A stretch of DNA of 64,000 nt from Aphelocoma coerulescens (taxonomy: Eukaryota > Chordata > Aves > Passeriformes > Corvidae): contig NC_091016.1 in NCBI RefSeq assembly GCF_041296385.1, positions 13,431,497 to 13,495,496 of the forward strand. The letters are read 5' to 3'. Each line of letters opens with the position of its first letter. Position 1 is the first letter of the stretch. Below, piece after piece: positions 1 to 14,700 of this stretch. The translations under genes and the position numbers were made by a program. Under the pieces are notes generated by a model. The model searched no databases, was not told where the DNA came from, and saw nothing but the letters and a program-made list of their open reading frames with translations.

Positions 1-3000
1 CTCCAAACACTGATAAATTCAAAGCTCCACAGTTTCTGCAAATGCATAGAAGTTTTTGGTAGACACTTAAGATATGTGGTAATCACCACCAGAACCAAAC
101 AAAATATCACAGATGTAACAGACTTTCAAATAAGCATAACCACAGGATTAGAATTTATCTCCTTGGCAATTAAACAGGGGGCAACATCATCCCTCAGAGC
201 TGAAAGCCTAAAGTACTTGGTTTACACAATTTGTTTTTTGCTTCTTCTCCACCACAAGGCCAGAGAATCAATTAATTCCTTCAATACAGCAATTCTTCCC
301 TAACCACCCAGCACACCAAATCCTCCCCAGCTGCCCCCACATGAACCCAACAGTGACAGGTCACTGCCTTTCTTCAGAGCTATGAAAAGAGGAGCTAACA
401 AAACTTGCCATAAAGACAACACACCTGAGCCCCACTACAGAAGCAGTGGACACAGGGGACACAAATGGCAGTTTTCACCACATGACTGCTGTGATGCTTC
501 TCTGGGTGAAGTTTTGGAGAACTCTGTGTGCAAGAGTGGAAAAAAAAAAACAATCTTGCAGAACTCTCTCCATGGTTCCACATGAGATCACAGATCACAC
601 ATGAGCTGTGGAGCAGACACAAGAGCTCATCCAGGTGAACTCCCCTTCGAAGAGTGGAGTGGCACTTTGTCCTTCCATACTCTCCCCTTTCCACTGGAGG
701 GCATAACCCCATTTTTAACACAAACTCTTATTTTCCCTTAGGAAATCTCTTACATCCCACAGCATCTCTTCTCTGGCAACCTCCAGAGGTGCTTTAAGAG
801 GGGGAGAGTCAAAAACAGAGCATGCCTTCAGCCCTCCTTATCCTGCTGCCAGGAAAAGAGGCCACAGAGGAAGCAACACGAACTCTGGGCTGTTTGCATC
901 TACCAAACACAAAACTGGAAGACCTAAGAATAAACAAACCCAGTGTAATAGTTAAATTGTTGAACATGTTTAGATATTCAAGCTTATGTGAAATGTAATA
1001 AAAGAAAAAACATATTAAAGGAGATGGAAATGAGCCTATGAAAGATCCAAGATGCTAAACATATAATTTAGGAAAGGAATAAAGCCCATATGGACACAAT
1101 TGGCTTCTAGTTAGAACTCAGAAGCTGAATGAAAGCTCTCAAAAAATGACAGAACAAAGCTCAGGGGCCAAGAAAAGAAAATGATTAACCACTGAGATTT
1201 TATTTAACTTAAATCATGAACTCACTGTTCTGCAGAGTGCCTAGCACAGCTTTTTATGACTATTTAAATAAAATAAAGTAGAGATTAAATGAGAAACTCT
1301 CTTTGCTGGGTTTTTTAACAACCAAACCGCATTTTCCAGCAACCCATTTGCCTGTGAAGAGCTAAGTCGCCATATACTCTTCTCCCTTCACCATGTGTGT
1401 GCATGGGATGGGTGTATTTGGGGTTTTTGGTTGGTTGGTTGGTTTTATTGGTGTTCTTGTGGTATTTTTGGGGGGGGTGGGTTTGGGGATTTTTTAAGAG
1501 CTAAACTGCATTACCATACAGATAACACAAGGGAGCTGAAGAACCAATTTCACTGAATGCAACTCACCACGGGGAACACACCAATCAGCTTCCGTGGGTC
1601 TCAAGATTTTCTGGACTCAAGCATTAAACAAAGTTAAACAGGTAACTAAAAGCACACAAGCAAACAAACAAATCACTAAGTTCTTAGTTACATGGGGACA
1701 GTTTTTTCCTTGAAACAGTTTCTGGATTGTTCCAACTATGAATCTATTTCCTTTTCACAAAGCAACAATTTGTTTCTTTGTCTGAAGCACAGGCAACACC
1801 GCCTCACAATCAACGGGAGAACAGCTCCAGGCAGAAAAACTCCTGAGTAAAGAAGACAAGCGAAGCTTACAAAGAACACTAGTTTAACTTCTTGTGTTTC
1901 AAACGTGTTGTCTCCATCCCCACTTGAAAAGCAGGTAAATATAAGTTAATGCCATAAATTCCTTAGACATAAAAAATTGAATTGAAAGATGTGTTTTTAT
2001 TAACACGGGAAATTCTTAACAAAAACACTTGTCCTGAAACTGAGATATGCAAGCCAGGAAGAGGATGCCACAAGACCCAAAAAACCTTCATCAACATAAA
2101 AGGAGGAATCTGATTTTTTTAACAATAATTTAAAGAATTAAGGAAGGCAACGTTAGTCCTAAATATCCCAAACCCATTTTTAAAGAGTAACTATAAAAGT
2201 TTTGAGCTCAGCTGCAAAGCAAATCTGAAAATGTAGTCGGTTGAGGAGAAAGAAAAGGTTAAGACTCCTCTGCTCCCCTTACTGCATGATCTGAGAGTTA
2301 TAAACTGCAGGGAAGTTCAGGCTAGAAATGTGAAGCTGTCTCTCTCCTTCTTGCTGGAAGCTTCACCATTTATTCTCCCTCATATGGAATACATCAAGCA
2401 TTGCATCTTCCATGCAGGCGAAGTACAGTTTAACAGTTCTTTATTGTGACTACCTAAAGCTCACTGACCATTTCAGTTTGTCACATTGGTATTATCTACT
2501 GCTGTTGTACTAACTTTTCAGTCACGGTCTGAGAGGAAGTACAGCAGATGACACTTATGTGTATAAAATGGGAAATAATTTTGTCCTGTGATATATAAAT
2601 AGAAATGCTAAAAGAACCCCCTCTCAAACTATTTTCTTTTGTAAGATTCCCCTTAGCCAGTCTGTTCTGAAAAACAGCAATTAAGGACTACTTGTAATAG
2701 TCTGATTTTCACTGTTATTCAGCTGCAAATACTTAAGACTTACAACCCCCAAACCTTTCCAAAAAGATATATTTACACTGCAAATTGTTACCCAACTGCC
2801 TGAACATAATTTAGCCAATACCATTTTAATTTACCTCAGTGAACTGGGAGGCTGAAGTCTTTATGGTCATAATTACTTTTTTCCAAAAGGATGATCACTG
2901 CCCAAGACAAAGTAAACTCCAAATGACAGTGATCCAGGTTTTTCTTTGTCTTGGTGCATATTCGTGGCTTAGTAACTGTGCATCGCCCACACTGATTAAT

Positions 3001-6000
3001 CTGACAAGGCAGAGCCTGCGAGCACAGGCTCTCTAATAAGTGGAGAACCTTAAAACCCACTTGGAGGACTGTTCACATTTTCCTTCATCCCTTTCGAGGA
3101 TTTGTTAACTCTCGGCTAAATCAGGTAAGATTTGGCCTTCCAACCAAGCCCTTCTTCAGCTCCTCTTCCTCTGGAGATGCCCATGCTCCTTGCACACAGG
3201 CAGGCACAGCCGTATTCCCCACCCACACGATTACCATGGATTATTACTGCTCTTGTGCTTCTCTGCTGAATCCTATATATATATTCTTAATGCAGCAGAG
3301 TAACCCCCTCAGCTGACTAATGTTCAGCACTAGCTCATGGCAAAAGCTGTGCTACAAGCCTTATATTCATCATAAACATAACTTGGTGGCACGCAATGTG
3401 ATTGCATAAAAGGGACTAGTGCATGTGCAGGTTTGCTCAAGACTTGTTGGATCAACCAGTTCACCCACAACAACATTCTAAAGCTGTTAATGAACACAAA
3501 GGCACATCTCTAATGCAAACTGCAGCCATACTGAAACCAAGCTTTACATCTTTTCAGCTGAAGACAGAAACTAAATGGATTCAGGTATATGTAACATTAA
3601 TATGGGTTCAGACAGCAGTCTGTGTATGCCACATACCATGCCCTTTCTCCTCTCCCCTCTACGCAGAACTGCTGAACAGAAGAGGTCAGCACATTACAAA
3701 TCCTGCACTGCAAATTGTGTGCAGAATTCAGAGAGCCTGAGACCAAAGGCAAGGAAGAAAAGACCATGATCTTTTTGCCACTACATGTCACTATATAAGG
3801 TCATTAAGGGGAACTCCCCTCCCCCTAGTTTCATCCTTTATATTCTATATTTTCCAATAAAAAACTGGATTAAATAGTTGAAGCAAAGCCTATTTTTAAA
3901 TTAAAGATTATACCAAACCCACAGTCTTTAAACAGTTTGCCCAACATACATCATACAATCAAGATTGCATTCAGAAAGCACAAAATTTTACTGCCATCTC
4001 TACACTCAAAATATACAAACTAAGAAACAGAAAGGAAAATACACAGAGACCTTTTCAATGGAAACTTGAGCTACTGATAAATAACTTTGCTTTCATGCTG
4101 CATTCTGATGGATGAAAATTGCTGTATACATAATTTCCACATTTAAACAGCAATGCTGCTGGCTAAGTATCCTTTTCAATTTTCTGCTTTTGCAAAGAAT
4201 TCCATTAGGATCATTCTATTTCTAAACCATTCAGGATTATTTCACTACCACATTACAGTGACTCTCCCAGCCTCACCATCACTGCTCAAGTGTATTCAGG
4301 ATCTTGTAAATGATCCCAGTTCACCTTTAACCTAAGATGAGCTCTCAATTTTCCCATCTATCTCAAGTGTCTAACACATGCAGTATTTCTTCTCTCTTGT
4401 ACACAGCCTGCTCCCTTTGGGTTGCTACAGCAAGTGCTTTTTAGACCTGCCAGCAATACATTGATGCAAGTGATCCCCTCCTCTCTATCCTTCTTTAGGC
4501 TGGGTAATAAAAAACTTTGTTCTCTCCCCTCTCACCAGATTTATCTTGCCTGCCAGTATTTCTGCTTTTGCATCAAACAGCTGCAGAACTAAGTTTAATA
4601 CATGGCAAAGAGAAGATTGGCAACTACTTTAAAATGCCATATTTTGTGTTTTGACCTAAGTGACACCCTCTTAAATGACAGCAAGGAAGCTGATCAAAAC
4701 CTGAGTTTAATTTTACTAAGATTCTGCACTCAGAGTACTGTGACTACCTACTGGCTCATGTTGACTCAGTTAATCTCTGTTTCTAACAGCAATTTAGCAA
4801 ACTGTGGCTCAATGGATTATAAAAAGAATTACTATTTCATCTTAAAACAAGTATTTTTTAAATATAAAAAAGTTTTAATAGATCCTTCCAAAGCTTAATG
4901 CACTTACAAAATAACTCTTTTAAGAGTTAACTGAAAAAATGTAGCAATTGACATTGCACGGCTAAGGAAACTCTTGCAACAGAGAAAACATGTCCAGCTC
5001 GACTTCCTCTCCAGTTTATTTGTGTAAAACATTCTCTCGGCTGTACTTCCTCACTGGCAGAGGAGGGAGAACATCACTTTAGATCCAAACAGTCACAACT
5101 GACTGCAGCATAGCAAGAAGGAATGAAAAACCACTGAAGGTCTTAAAATTTGCTTTACAATCTAATCAAACTACTGTATGACTTCATGGCAGACTTTAAG
5201 TAAAGAACTTTCAATTTAACTTGACTTCTTTTGTTAAGGCAGACTTACAGAGGGAAAAATTCGGAAGGTTCTGTTTTTATGAACACCTACATTCAGAAGT
5301 GTTTTCTATTGAAAACCTATCATAAAATTACAGAAACCTGTAAGTGAAAATAAATGTTTGAAACCTGCAAACTATCCTTTAACATTAATTAATTACTAGA
5401 AAAAAGGGATGATTTACTAGAATCATCTCCCCACCCCATTTCTTTCTCAGATTCTGGACAGCCTTTCGAGCGGCAAGAGAAACAATTGAGATTAATTGCA
5501 CTAATGACCTCAGTACTCTCAAATTTTATGGGTGAATAGGTAACAATAGATTCATGCTTTGAACTTAAGAAATGGACCAATGCATTCAGGTGATAAGCAA
5601 GGTTTTGCACAGACACAAAAATCTGCCTGCAGGTTCACTTGGGAGCCTTTTTTTGGCTTGTGCAATCGCTTTGAGGTTTGGAGTGTTAGTCACTGCATGG
5701 AACAGCAAGCAGGAAGAGTAAGGACCCGAGGCTCACAGCTTTTAACGTGACAAGAAATCAGTGCTAAGTCCCAAAAGGTCCATTCCATTTGCTGATGCTG
5801 GCAGAGCTCCAGCTGGCACAACCTTCTGAAAAGCCATTTCACCTGTCACTGGTAGGAAATGGGAAGAGGCAGGGCTGTCACCGAGCAAGGTCCTGAAAGA
5901 AAGGACTTACCTCATTTCCTTTTATTGCCAGAGAAGATCCAAACCCTCCAGACACATATTACCACTAACACCCTTTACTGCTGGTGTTGCTGCACGCTTC

Positions 6001-6978
6001 AAAAAGACAGAGCATACACTAAACTATTCATATGGAATGACGTGAATAAAAAGAAGCTTTGAAGAAAATTCTAAATTGAAATTGTTGTTCTGAATTTTGT
6101 AGAAGTAATATTAAATGCTTAGTAAAAAAAAGTCTACATATGAATAGCCACAGATCTCAAAATGACTGTTAAAAAGACTTAGGAAGTAACTAATTAGGAA
6201 TTAATAAATACTTAGCAACTAAAGTAGAAAACATAGGACAGGTGGTAAGAAATAAACCTATTTACTTCCCCCTCTTGGAAACTTCTAATTAGAAATAGCA
6301 GCTTTAATAAATCACCAGTCCTCTGTTTGTGACATTGCTATAATGTGCAGCTGCCCACAACTAATGCCTAACAGAGACTTAAAGAACTTTTAAAGGGTTA
6401 ACTTCCCAGGAGTTTGAATACCCGACATAGAACACCACAGCTTGTGTTTTATCATGCTGTCTGCTCTAAGTGAATTAATGCAGCTATTTACAAATCAAGT
6501 CATCATTTTTAATCAGATTTTGAAAACATGATAGAGAATGGTGATGGAAAATTTTGGGAACCAGTAATCCCAGCTTCCAGTCAAACCACTGTTTTACAAA
6601 AAGGCAACAGAGTACCTCCCCAAAAGGCAGTAAACAATGAAGCAAAAGGCAAAACTATTGCAGGCTCTGAAATGTTCATATTGGCTTATTCCTTTGATCA
6701 ATTTTTGTAAAGGATCACATGTAATCACCAAAACAAATTCCTACAAGTTCCAGCACACCCTGCTTGTTTGTCTGTAGGAAGTAACAGTGCTGCAAAGACC
6801 TGCAAGATCCAAGCACAGCATAATGTTTCATATCAGCCCGTCTCACACAGCACATCAAATCTCTCCTAAAAGGCAAACAAGGACTATTCAAATATTTGTT
6901 GTACGCAGAAGCAGGAACCAGGAAGAACTATATGCATAAGAGCAGAACAAGACTGAGGAAAACCAAGCAAACCCTTAC
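1..6978 (-). other. AFTPH: AFTPH intron 2 (partial, continues off the left edge)
   Basis: This lies downstream of the phase-0 donor at 6978. I searched for the next aftiphilin exon, whose start should resemble the human LLNRLERIFEACFP region, and did not find it on the minus strand. The sequence is AT rich and otherwise unremarkable. A TTGG microsatellite followed by a G/T-rich tract lies at 1425-1495. Confidence 0.6.
1425..1495. repeat. TTGG microsatellite and G/T-rich tract
   Basis: About four tandem TTGG units at 1428-1444 are followed by G/T-rich sequence with a run of eight G. It lies in AFTPH intron 2. Confidence 0.8.
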
Positions 6979-8742
6979 CTGAACTGAAGGTGATAGCTCT
7001 TGGGATTGCTTACTGATAGTCCCTTGGAAAGACGCTAAAGCAACACTGTCAGTCTTGTGTAACACTGGGCCATCACTCCTGGCAGATGCATCTGTCCTAT
7101 GTGACTGCCACGTCTCTTTTCTGTGATGAGATTCACCAGCCTGCTCATCTCCAAAGGCAGCCCAAGAACAGCTGTCTTTTTGTTCATCTTCAAAAGCATT
7201 CCAGTCTGTAGCCTGGTTACAGCCTGCTGAACTGAAGTCCGCAAAGTCATCCGAGTCCTGGAAAGCAACACTCTCATCTTGAGGTTTTGGCACTGAATCA
7301 AAGTCTCCAAATTCAGTATCATCACCATTTTCTACCTCAGTAGTATGCTGGAAGTCTAGTCCAGAAGTTTTACTGGTAGTATCACATTCTAAAGTGTCAG
7401 CAGCCTGATTTAGTTCGGCTTGGTCCAAACTTGCTGGCTGCTGAGAAACAGTACTCGTGTCCCTAAATTCACCAAATTCCTCATTAGGTTCGCTAATATG
7501 TGCGGGCTGTTCAGAAGTTCTTTCTGAATCTAGAGCGTTTATTGATTCTTGAGCATTCCTGAAGGTGGGAGACACACTGCTGACTGAACCAAAATCACCA
7601 AACACATCATCATGTTTGTCACTGCAAGCTAAAACTTCAGTGCTACTTCCACCGTTCTTGAGATCTTCAGAATCACCCAGGTTTTCTCCTGCAGGATCAC
7701 AGCTTAGGCTTTGGATCTTATCAACCTTGATGTCTGCTGCTTTTGAAGAATCCTCAGGCCGACTAAAATCTTTGCCATTCTCTAAGTGATGCTGTCTTCT
7801 CCTCCCACTGTGCTCTCCATTTTCTGTAGTGCATATTGAAATTCCAGTTGTTTGAGACGTACTAGAAATTGGAAATTCATTATCTTCCAGTGCTGAGGGA
7901 CCCTGTTCACAACTAATTTCTGAAATGCAAACCTCTTCTTCACTATGAGTTACTCTGTTTATTCTGTTGTTCTCCTCAATGCTCAGTGAGTCTCTTTCAT
8001 TAAGAACACTGCATATTGTAGGCCCTGTTCCCTCTATATGGGCCGGGGTTTTGTTTGAGAAGGTAGCAAAATCTGCAAAATCTTCACCTGAGCTAGGCAT
8101 TGAGTCCAAATTTTGCTCAGTACTATGGGTGCTAATAGTTTTCAGTCCCTTTGAGTCACCAATACTGTCTAGATCTTCTGTTCCCTGAGGATTTACAGGG
8201 TCTGATGCTGCAAATCCGTTTGTTAGAATCTCTAGACATGGAACTTTCTCACCATTACAAGCATCTATTTGCTCATCTTGGCTCTCAACTGTTATACCAG
8301 TTCTAACCACACAAGAAGAAAAACCCTCTGATTTTCCACTGTTGTCTCTTTGTTCCCCCCCTCTGTTTACATCTTCTAAAGCAGTACCTGAAGTTCTAAA
8401 CTTAGATTTTTCTTTGATAGTACTAGTAGCTGACATATCAGAAAGTTCCTTAGGATGAGTAGGAAGCTCTGCAATGCAGTCTTTATCTTTACCATTTTTA
8501 ACAGATGTGAAAGTTGCAATGCTAGCTACATTGTCAGAATAATCATGGAGTGGGATGAAATGATTTGTGGGTATAAACTCTTCCTTTGGATGACTGTAGT
8601 CTGGTGTATCAAAATCAGCAAAAGCTACGCCAGCAGTGCTCACACCAGAAAATCCTCCAAACTCATCTTCATCATCGTCATCGGCTCCATTGTCGAGTGG
8701 TGGAGGGGATGAGGAGTACATTCGAATAATGTCTGGTTCCAT
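6979..8742 (-). CDS. AFTPH: Aftiphilin, first coding exon (partial gene; residues 1-588)
   Basis: Aftiphilin is a clathrin-coat accessory protein that binds the AP-1 gamma-ear, GGA and AP-2 ear domains and acts in trans-Golgi and endosomal trafficking (family knowledge). The translation opens MEPDIIRMYSSSPPPLDNGA, which matches my memory of the human N terminus. It is acidic, Ser/Thr rich and low in predicted structure. It carries repeated adaptor-ear peptides: DEFGGF (26-31), FADF (41-44), DFADF (221-225), VFGDF (380-384), EFGEF (422-426), EFGDF (477-481) and DFADF (499-503). WNAF (514-517) and WAAF (527-530) follow. The exon ends after SPSVQ with donor CAG|GTAAGG at 6979/6978, phase 0, as in the human gene. 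I chose the ATG at 8742 because it has strong context (ACAATGG) and matches the conserved start. An in-frame ATG at 8763 would add seven residues but has poor context. Human aftiphilin is about 936 aa, so the C-terminal third (including the clathrin-binding part) lies off the left edge. Confidence 0.95.
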
Positions 8743-8773
8743 TGTTTGGTTCTGCTTCAACATTAATGTATTT
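8743..8773 (-). other. AFTPH: 5' UTR part of AFTPH exon 2, with splice acceptor
   Basis: On the minus strand a pyrimidine-rich tract runs into TTACAG at 8779-8774, and the exon starts at 8773. The first 31 nt are leader. They contain TAATG at 8765-8761, where a stop codon overlaps the weak in-frame ATG at 8763. The stronger ATG lies 21 nt further on at 8742. Confidence 0.75.
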
Positions 8774-11700
8774 CTGTAAGAGGGAAAAACAGAGCTATGT
8801 TAGAACTTGGCGAGCTTTTGTGTCCTTATATATTTCATTTTTACAGTTTCATGCCTCATTTTCTAAGTGTGTATATAGGTCAATATCTGTATTAGATATC
8901 AGAAAGAAACATTCCCCAAACCCATTTGTTTTACAAGTCACAAAGAATCTGCTGGGACAGTTCAAATCTCTTGTAAACTACTACATGATCAAATTGTCAG
9001 CAGACAGTGATGAAATGATTGCCTTGAGCTGTTGTGCAATGCACTGACACAACTACACTCAGTTTTAACTCATCAGTTCTCTACCTCCCATGACTGGCAG
9101 TTTGCAAAACTGCCAGCAACCCTGGTCCATCTTTTGCCACAATCCTTTGTGTGCTCAGCTGTGTGACAGGAATTAAGCCTCCAATCCACGGGCCATACAC
9201 ATAAGGGACCTTCACCAGCATCAAAGACTTTGAAAAGTGTTTCCATAAGCTTTGAAATTGTGAAGCAGCAGAGGAAGGAATTGTTGTTAAAAACCACTAG
9301 CTGTGATCTGCTGCACTACTCTTTAAGTCTCTTTCTACCAGCCCATGGGTTTTTGTTTGGTTGCTCTGTTCTCTGGATTTCCTACCCACAAGCCAACACT
9401 GCCTCCTCAGCTGCTGCCACCAGCCTGTTTCTGTCTTAGGAACCAGTTGAGAAATGCCATCATGATGCCACCAGTAAAGCCTAGAGCCAAACAAACTTCA
9501 TCAAAACTTATTCTCAGAAGGAGAGCTGAGCACAACTATTAATAAAATATTTAAACACACATCACTAAATCACAGGGGAAAAAGAAAAAAGCAGAAAGTA
9601 TTCCCATGGCCTAGATAGAAACAGATTAAGGACTCTGCCTTAACGTTGCAAACCATTACAGGAAGAAGCTAGGTAAGGATGGAAAACTTTCTTTCCTTAA
9701 GAATGATCTTGACTTTTTCAATGTTGTGCTCAATTAATGAAACAATACCTACTAGTATGTATAGATTCACAGATGTACACATCATTGGACTAGTTCATAC
9801 CTTAAAATCCTTAAAAGAAGGGATTAGACCAAGCTCTCTCCATTTCACTTAACAATTGTCATGAATGACCTGTAACAGCACTAAGCCTTATCTACAGAAA
9901 AAGGGTGAAAACAACCTATACATACTAGCAAATATTTGAACTTCTAACCACCACAGTAACTGCAGACTTTACAATACTATTATGAAACACAGATAAAATA
10001 TGATCCTTACGTCCAGTGCCTTTCGCAAACAACTTTGCACAAGCACCTTAAGAGCAGCACACAAAGGGCAAAACAGCAACAAATGAAGCTCTGCAGTTCT
10101 TCTCAAGCACAACATACTAAGCACTTCAGCCAAACAACTCTGGATATTTGCCAGGAAACTCTGGCATCTTTGAGGTGACTAACATACCTACAATTTCTTT
10201 TTAGAAGGGTAGTTTGCAGTTACAAAAGTACATCATGCTTATCAGATGAAATATTCAAGTAATTTGTAACATAACACACAAACTGAAGAGAACTGCAAAG
10301 GAATTTTGTTTAGAATAATGCCTAAGTTGTCAACAAGCTCCCACATAGGCTTACTCAGCACCAGCTGCTTAACAAGGTATTTGAGAGAAGAGCTCCACTT
10401 GCTCTAAACTTCTGAACTTACCCATTAAAAGAAAAATTTGTCTGTATGGTTCACCAGAAACCATGTGTTTTAAGTATTTTCAGATTTATCAGCTTGTATA
10501 AGCTGGTTTTCACCTGAGTTCTTTGAAATATCACATTCAGCTCTGTATTAGTAACTACACCACCTTACATCAATGGCTCTCATTTCAGCAAGAAATGCCA
10601 AAAAAAATTAATTCTTAACCTACGCTGGCCATACACCCATATACTATCCATCATAACAACTCTGCCCATTTTTTTGTTGACCATTTACTGTATGAGCATT
10701 TTAACCTCAGACAAAAATAAATCATAACAGAGTTGAGAACATCCTTAGAGGCAAGGATGATCTAAAATAACCCAAATACGCAGTTTCAGAAAACAAACTG
10801 AATAATGTGAGAGGAGCACGCATCACAATCCCAGGAAATTTACCCACAAGACTCCTTTTCTTTCCAGTTAACACAAAAAAAGGGAAGACAAGGAACAAGA
10901 ATAATAGGGATAAACACAGGACAAAGATAACTGCATGGGAGCTGAAACAAACTGCCAAAGCCCAACTGAACATGTAGAAAGATGTCTGACCATTTAAAAA
11001 TTTTCTCTCCTGCAATTTCTGACATAGAGCAGAAGAAACTTCCTTCAATTTTTCATTTCAAAGCACTTTTAAAACATCACAGGGATCATTTTCACAGCAG
11101 CAGTCCAGCAGCACAATGCTCCAGATAGGTTTCAATAACAGTTGCCAAAACAGGATCTGCAAGGAACATTAACTGTGCATTTAAAATTTTGATCACTGGT
11201 TTGATAGTCTACTATGTGTTTAATCAGTTTAACCCATAAGATCCCACTGCATAACTAGTTGTATGGATTTCTTGTACAATTATTTGTTAAATGTCAGGTA
11301 TTTCCAGTTATGTTACTGCTGTATTTTAAAAGCCAAACATCAAGAGCTCCAAAAGGTATGAATCTGCATTAAAAATGAGTGTAAGGTTACGTTGACACAA
11401 TTTAATTGTTGTTTACAGAACTCAAACATACTCAAACCCTAAGAAAAGGAAAAAAGTCATACTAGTATTCCCCCTCCTCTTGACTAATTAGCGATTAATT
11501 TTTAAACTGGGCATAATCCCAATTCTCCTCACAACATAAAACAGCATGGGAATTTTATAGTCTTAACGCAGTTTTCTTCAGAAAGAATTTCATTATGGTC
11601 CCCTTTCACGACTTCCAAAAGTGTTCTATCTGCCAACTATAAACCAAATTAGTTATTGTCCATTGAAACCTGTGGTGAAAACCCACAGGTCTGACAGAGC

Positions 11701-14700
11701 AACTGCTTTGTTCCTTATTTCATTTAGTTAATCCCTGCTTTGTCTGGCATCTCAAATAGAGCAGGAACCGTGGCTTCATCTTTTGTAGTCCTTTTACCCA
11801 ACTCAGACATATTCTTGGTCAAGACATTCAGCTACATTATTTTGTAAACCTGGTATTTCAAGTGATGTTTACAACGTGATTTAACCCAAAGTAGAATTTG
11901 AACAAGTTCTATGACTTGTTCAATATGGATTATTTATCATCTTATTTTTGAGGGAATTTGCTACCAAATCTAAAAGTATAAAGCTTTTTATATACATGCT
12001 CTGTTCACTAACACATTCTTTAAACATGTATTTCTTAAACAAAAAGAAATCACCCATTTTTCAGTACACTATGTAATAAGGACTGTGATTTGAAGGAATT
12101 TGTAACAGTTTTTACTTGTGTAACAGAGCATATCATGCCTAACTTCTGTGATTTGTAATAAGCAACAACCCAGGTGTCTGGCATCAGACCTTACACCTTG
12201 AGGTGAAGAATCTGACACAGTTAAAGTATTCATGCTTAGTGGATTGCTTTTAGTCACAAACACAGATTTATGTTGACAAATGCCAGTAACTTCTGCAGAT
12301 CTCAACAGTTCAATATTAGACTGAAGACAGATTTCCATCAATCGCTCATGGCATGCAGTTGTACCAATGTTTTCTAGAAGAAAAAAAAGAATTGTATCCT
12401 CTCACAGATGCCATTTTCTGCATTTCTTTCTTCTACCTATTTGCTCGTTGGGTTTTTTTAAACTGGAAATGCTAGATCTTGCATCCAGGTGTTTCTTTAT
12501 ATTCACATTCTAATGTTCATTATCAAGGAATTTCTCAAACAAGTTTCAGTACCACAAATAAAAGACCACTGTTAAAGTCGTACTATAAATGCAGTTCACC
12601 AATACACTCACAAGTACATATTGACATTGTACTCTAAAGAAAAAACATGCTGATTAATTTATTATGATTCAAGGTTCAAACCTTTTTTCTCAAGTCACAA
12701 GCAATTCAAGTTAACTTAAAACATTAAAAAAGAAGAGAGAAAACAGAAATCAGAAATGCTAGAAAAAGTAAGAGTAGTAGTTAAGTTTTGACAGGCACTG
12801 TACAGGAACTGTAAAGAGAAAATGCATCCCCTTCTTTTATGAACACTAACTAGGTTTTCAAAACATTTACAACAAAACCAAGGTATCTTATTATTTGTTT
12901 GCAGTAAATAGGGAACAATATGTGCTTTCCTCATACACAGATCACATCCTTGTTCACTACCTTTTGTGCAGTAATAGCAACAGTCTAACAAAGACTAGGC
13001 AGCAAAGAGAACAATGTAATTATGCTGCACAAAAGCAGGTATAAATAGTTCCTTCTCTGTGTATCTTCTAAGGCAAAACTTGAAACAGCCTGTTTGGCTC
13101 TTACATAAGACCTAAAAAATCAGGAGGCCACAAAGAATATCTCTAAAGAAATACTTGAGGCATGTAAATTCAAAAGAAATCCCTTGTAGAGCAGAATGTT
13201 TCCTTTAACTTGAGAGGAAGCAAAGCAATGAATAACCTCTCAGCTGTGGATTATTCTGAAGAAAAGCTGAGTTAAGCAAACTATCTCCTTAAAGCACACA
13301 GAAAACACAATAATCAGAAATGGCACAATCAAGATCTCCGTGACAGAAATTACAACGTTGCTGAGATACCCTACAGTAAAAGCCTTGCAATGGCAAGGAG
13401 ATGGATTCAAGTCATTCCAAGTCTTTCCAAGAACATTTAACTCTTACTGCAAGGGAATTCCTCAAGGAGATGCCAAAAATACCACAGTAAGGGCCAGATT
13501 TAGAGTTTTTATTACAGCACCATGTTGGCTTCCAATAGGAAAAGCTGTCCTCTTCCATTATTCCTTTGCCTTTTCTTTGGCTTATGAACAATGGAAAGCA
13601 GATTCCCAGTCCTTCTGCACCTGGGAACCTATTTCTAGAATGGTGGTTGTAAATGAGGAAAGCCTGTTTCTACAACCCAAATCCACTCTAGAGAGAAAGT
13701 CTCTGTCCAGGCTGAAGTCAATATGTTCTTAAATTGGTTTAATAAGCTTACTTTTATTTTTGGAAATAGTTACCAGCAAACAAAATACAGCAAGAAAATG
13801 TTTACTTCATAAAGCCTCCAAGAAATCAATGTTTTCGATTTTGAACTTAATGCTGTTACAGCCAGAAGGTCCATCACCCAAAGCAGGAGCTTCAGAGCAC
13901 TTTTTCTTGGACATATATGAGTTGAGGAAAACAATGCTCTCCAGTTCCAGTAAGGCAAACATATCTAAGCCTTATTTCTCACTACCCAACATTGGAATTA
14001 ATCAATACCAGCGTACATTACTGTGATTTCAAACACTGAATTTGCTGGGCACCTTCAATTACAAGGTGTTGTATGTATAATGAATTAAAGTAACAGAACT
14101 CAGGAGACCGTCACCAGGAATCTGGCACTAGTCTCAGGCAGCTCATTCCTCCTGTTCTCCTGCGCTCCTCACGCTGCCATTAAACACCAGGCACCCGCCG
14201 ACAATCCAGCCTATGCAATATTCAAACCTCTTTGATGGTGCTGCTCTTCCTCTCATCACTGACAATACAGAAAGACCAAGTTAGGTGGCACAAATGTGAC
14301 ATTTAAACAGATCTTGGATATAAGCATTTTCATTTTAAATGTTGTTAAACTATATAAAGAAGCAAACGTATTTTCAGTAGTTGTGCTTCTTCACTTCTCC
14401 CTATTTCATTTTGGCTTAGTTGTGGAGTCAGAGGAGCTTTTGGAAAACACGAATCTAAATGTTCTTTTGGTTCATTAAACTTTTTAAACAAGAATAGCAT
14501 TTCTTCCCAAACCTAAAAGACCAGGTTATCCTCAAAGTTACTATAAGCAAAAAAATGTTTCAAATCAAAATCTACTCATGTGCTTTAACTGCACTGCCTG
14601 TACCTACATCTGTAAAGAGATAGTGGGGAGAATGTTGTAACAACAAGCACATCTTAAATTCATATGGGCAAACACAACTGGCTGGGACAGTCCATCAGGT

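Noticed and set aside
1..6978. Remaining AFTPH exons in the left part of the window
   Set aside because: I looked for the conserved C-terminal aftiphilin exons on the minus strand and found no match, so they must lie outside.
7035..7328. 97-codon minus-strand ORF inside the AFTPH exon
   Set aside because: It is a shadow frame of the aftiphilin coding sequence.
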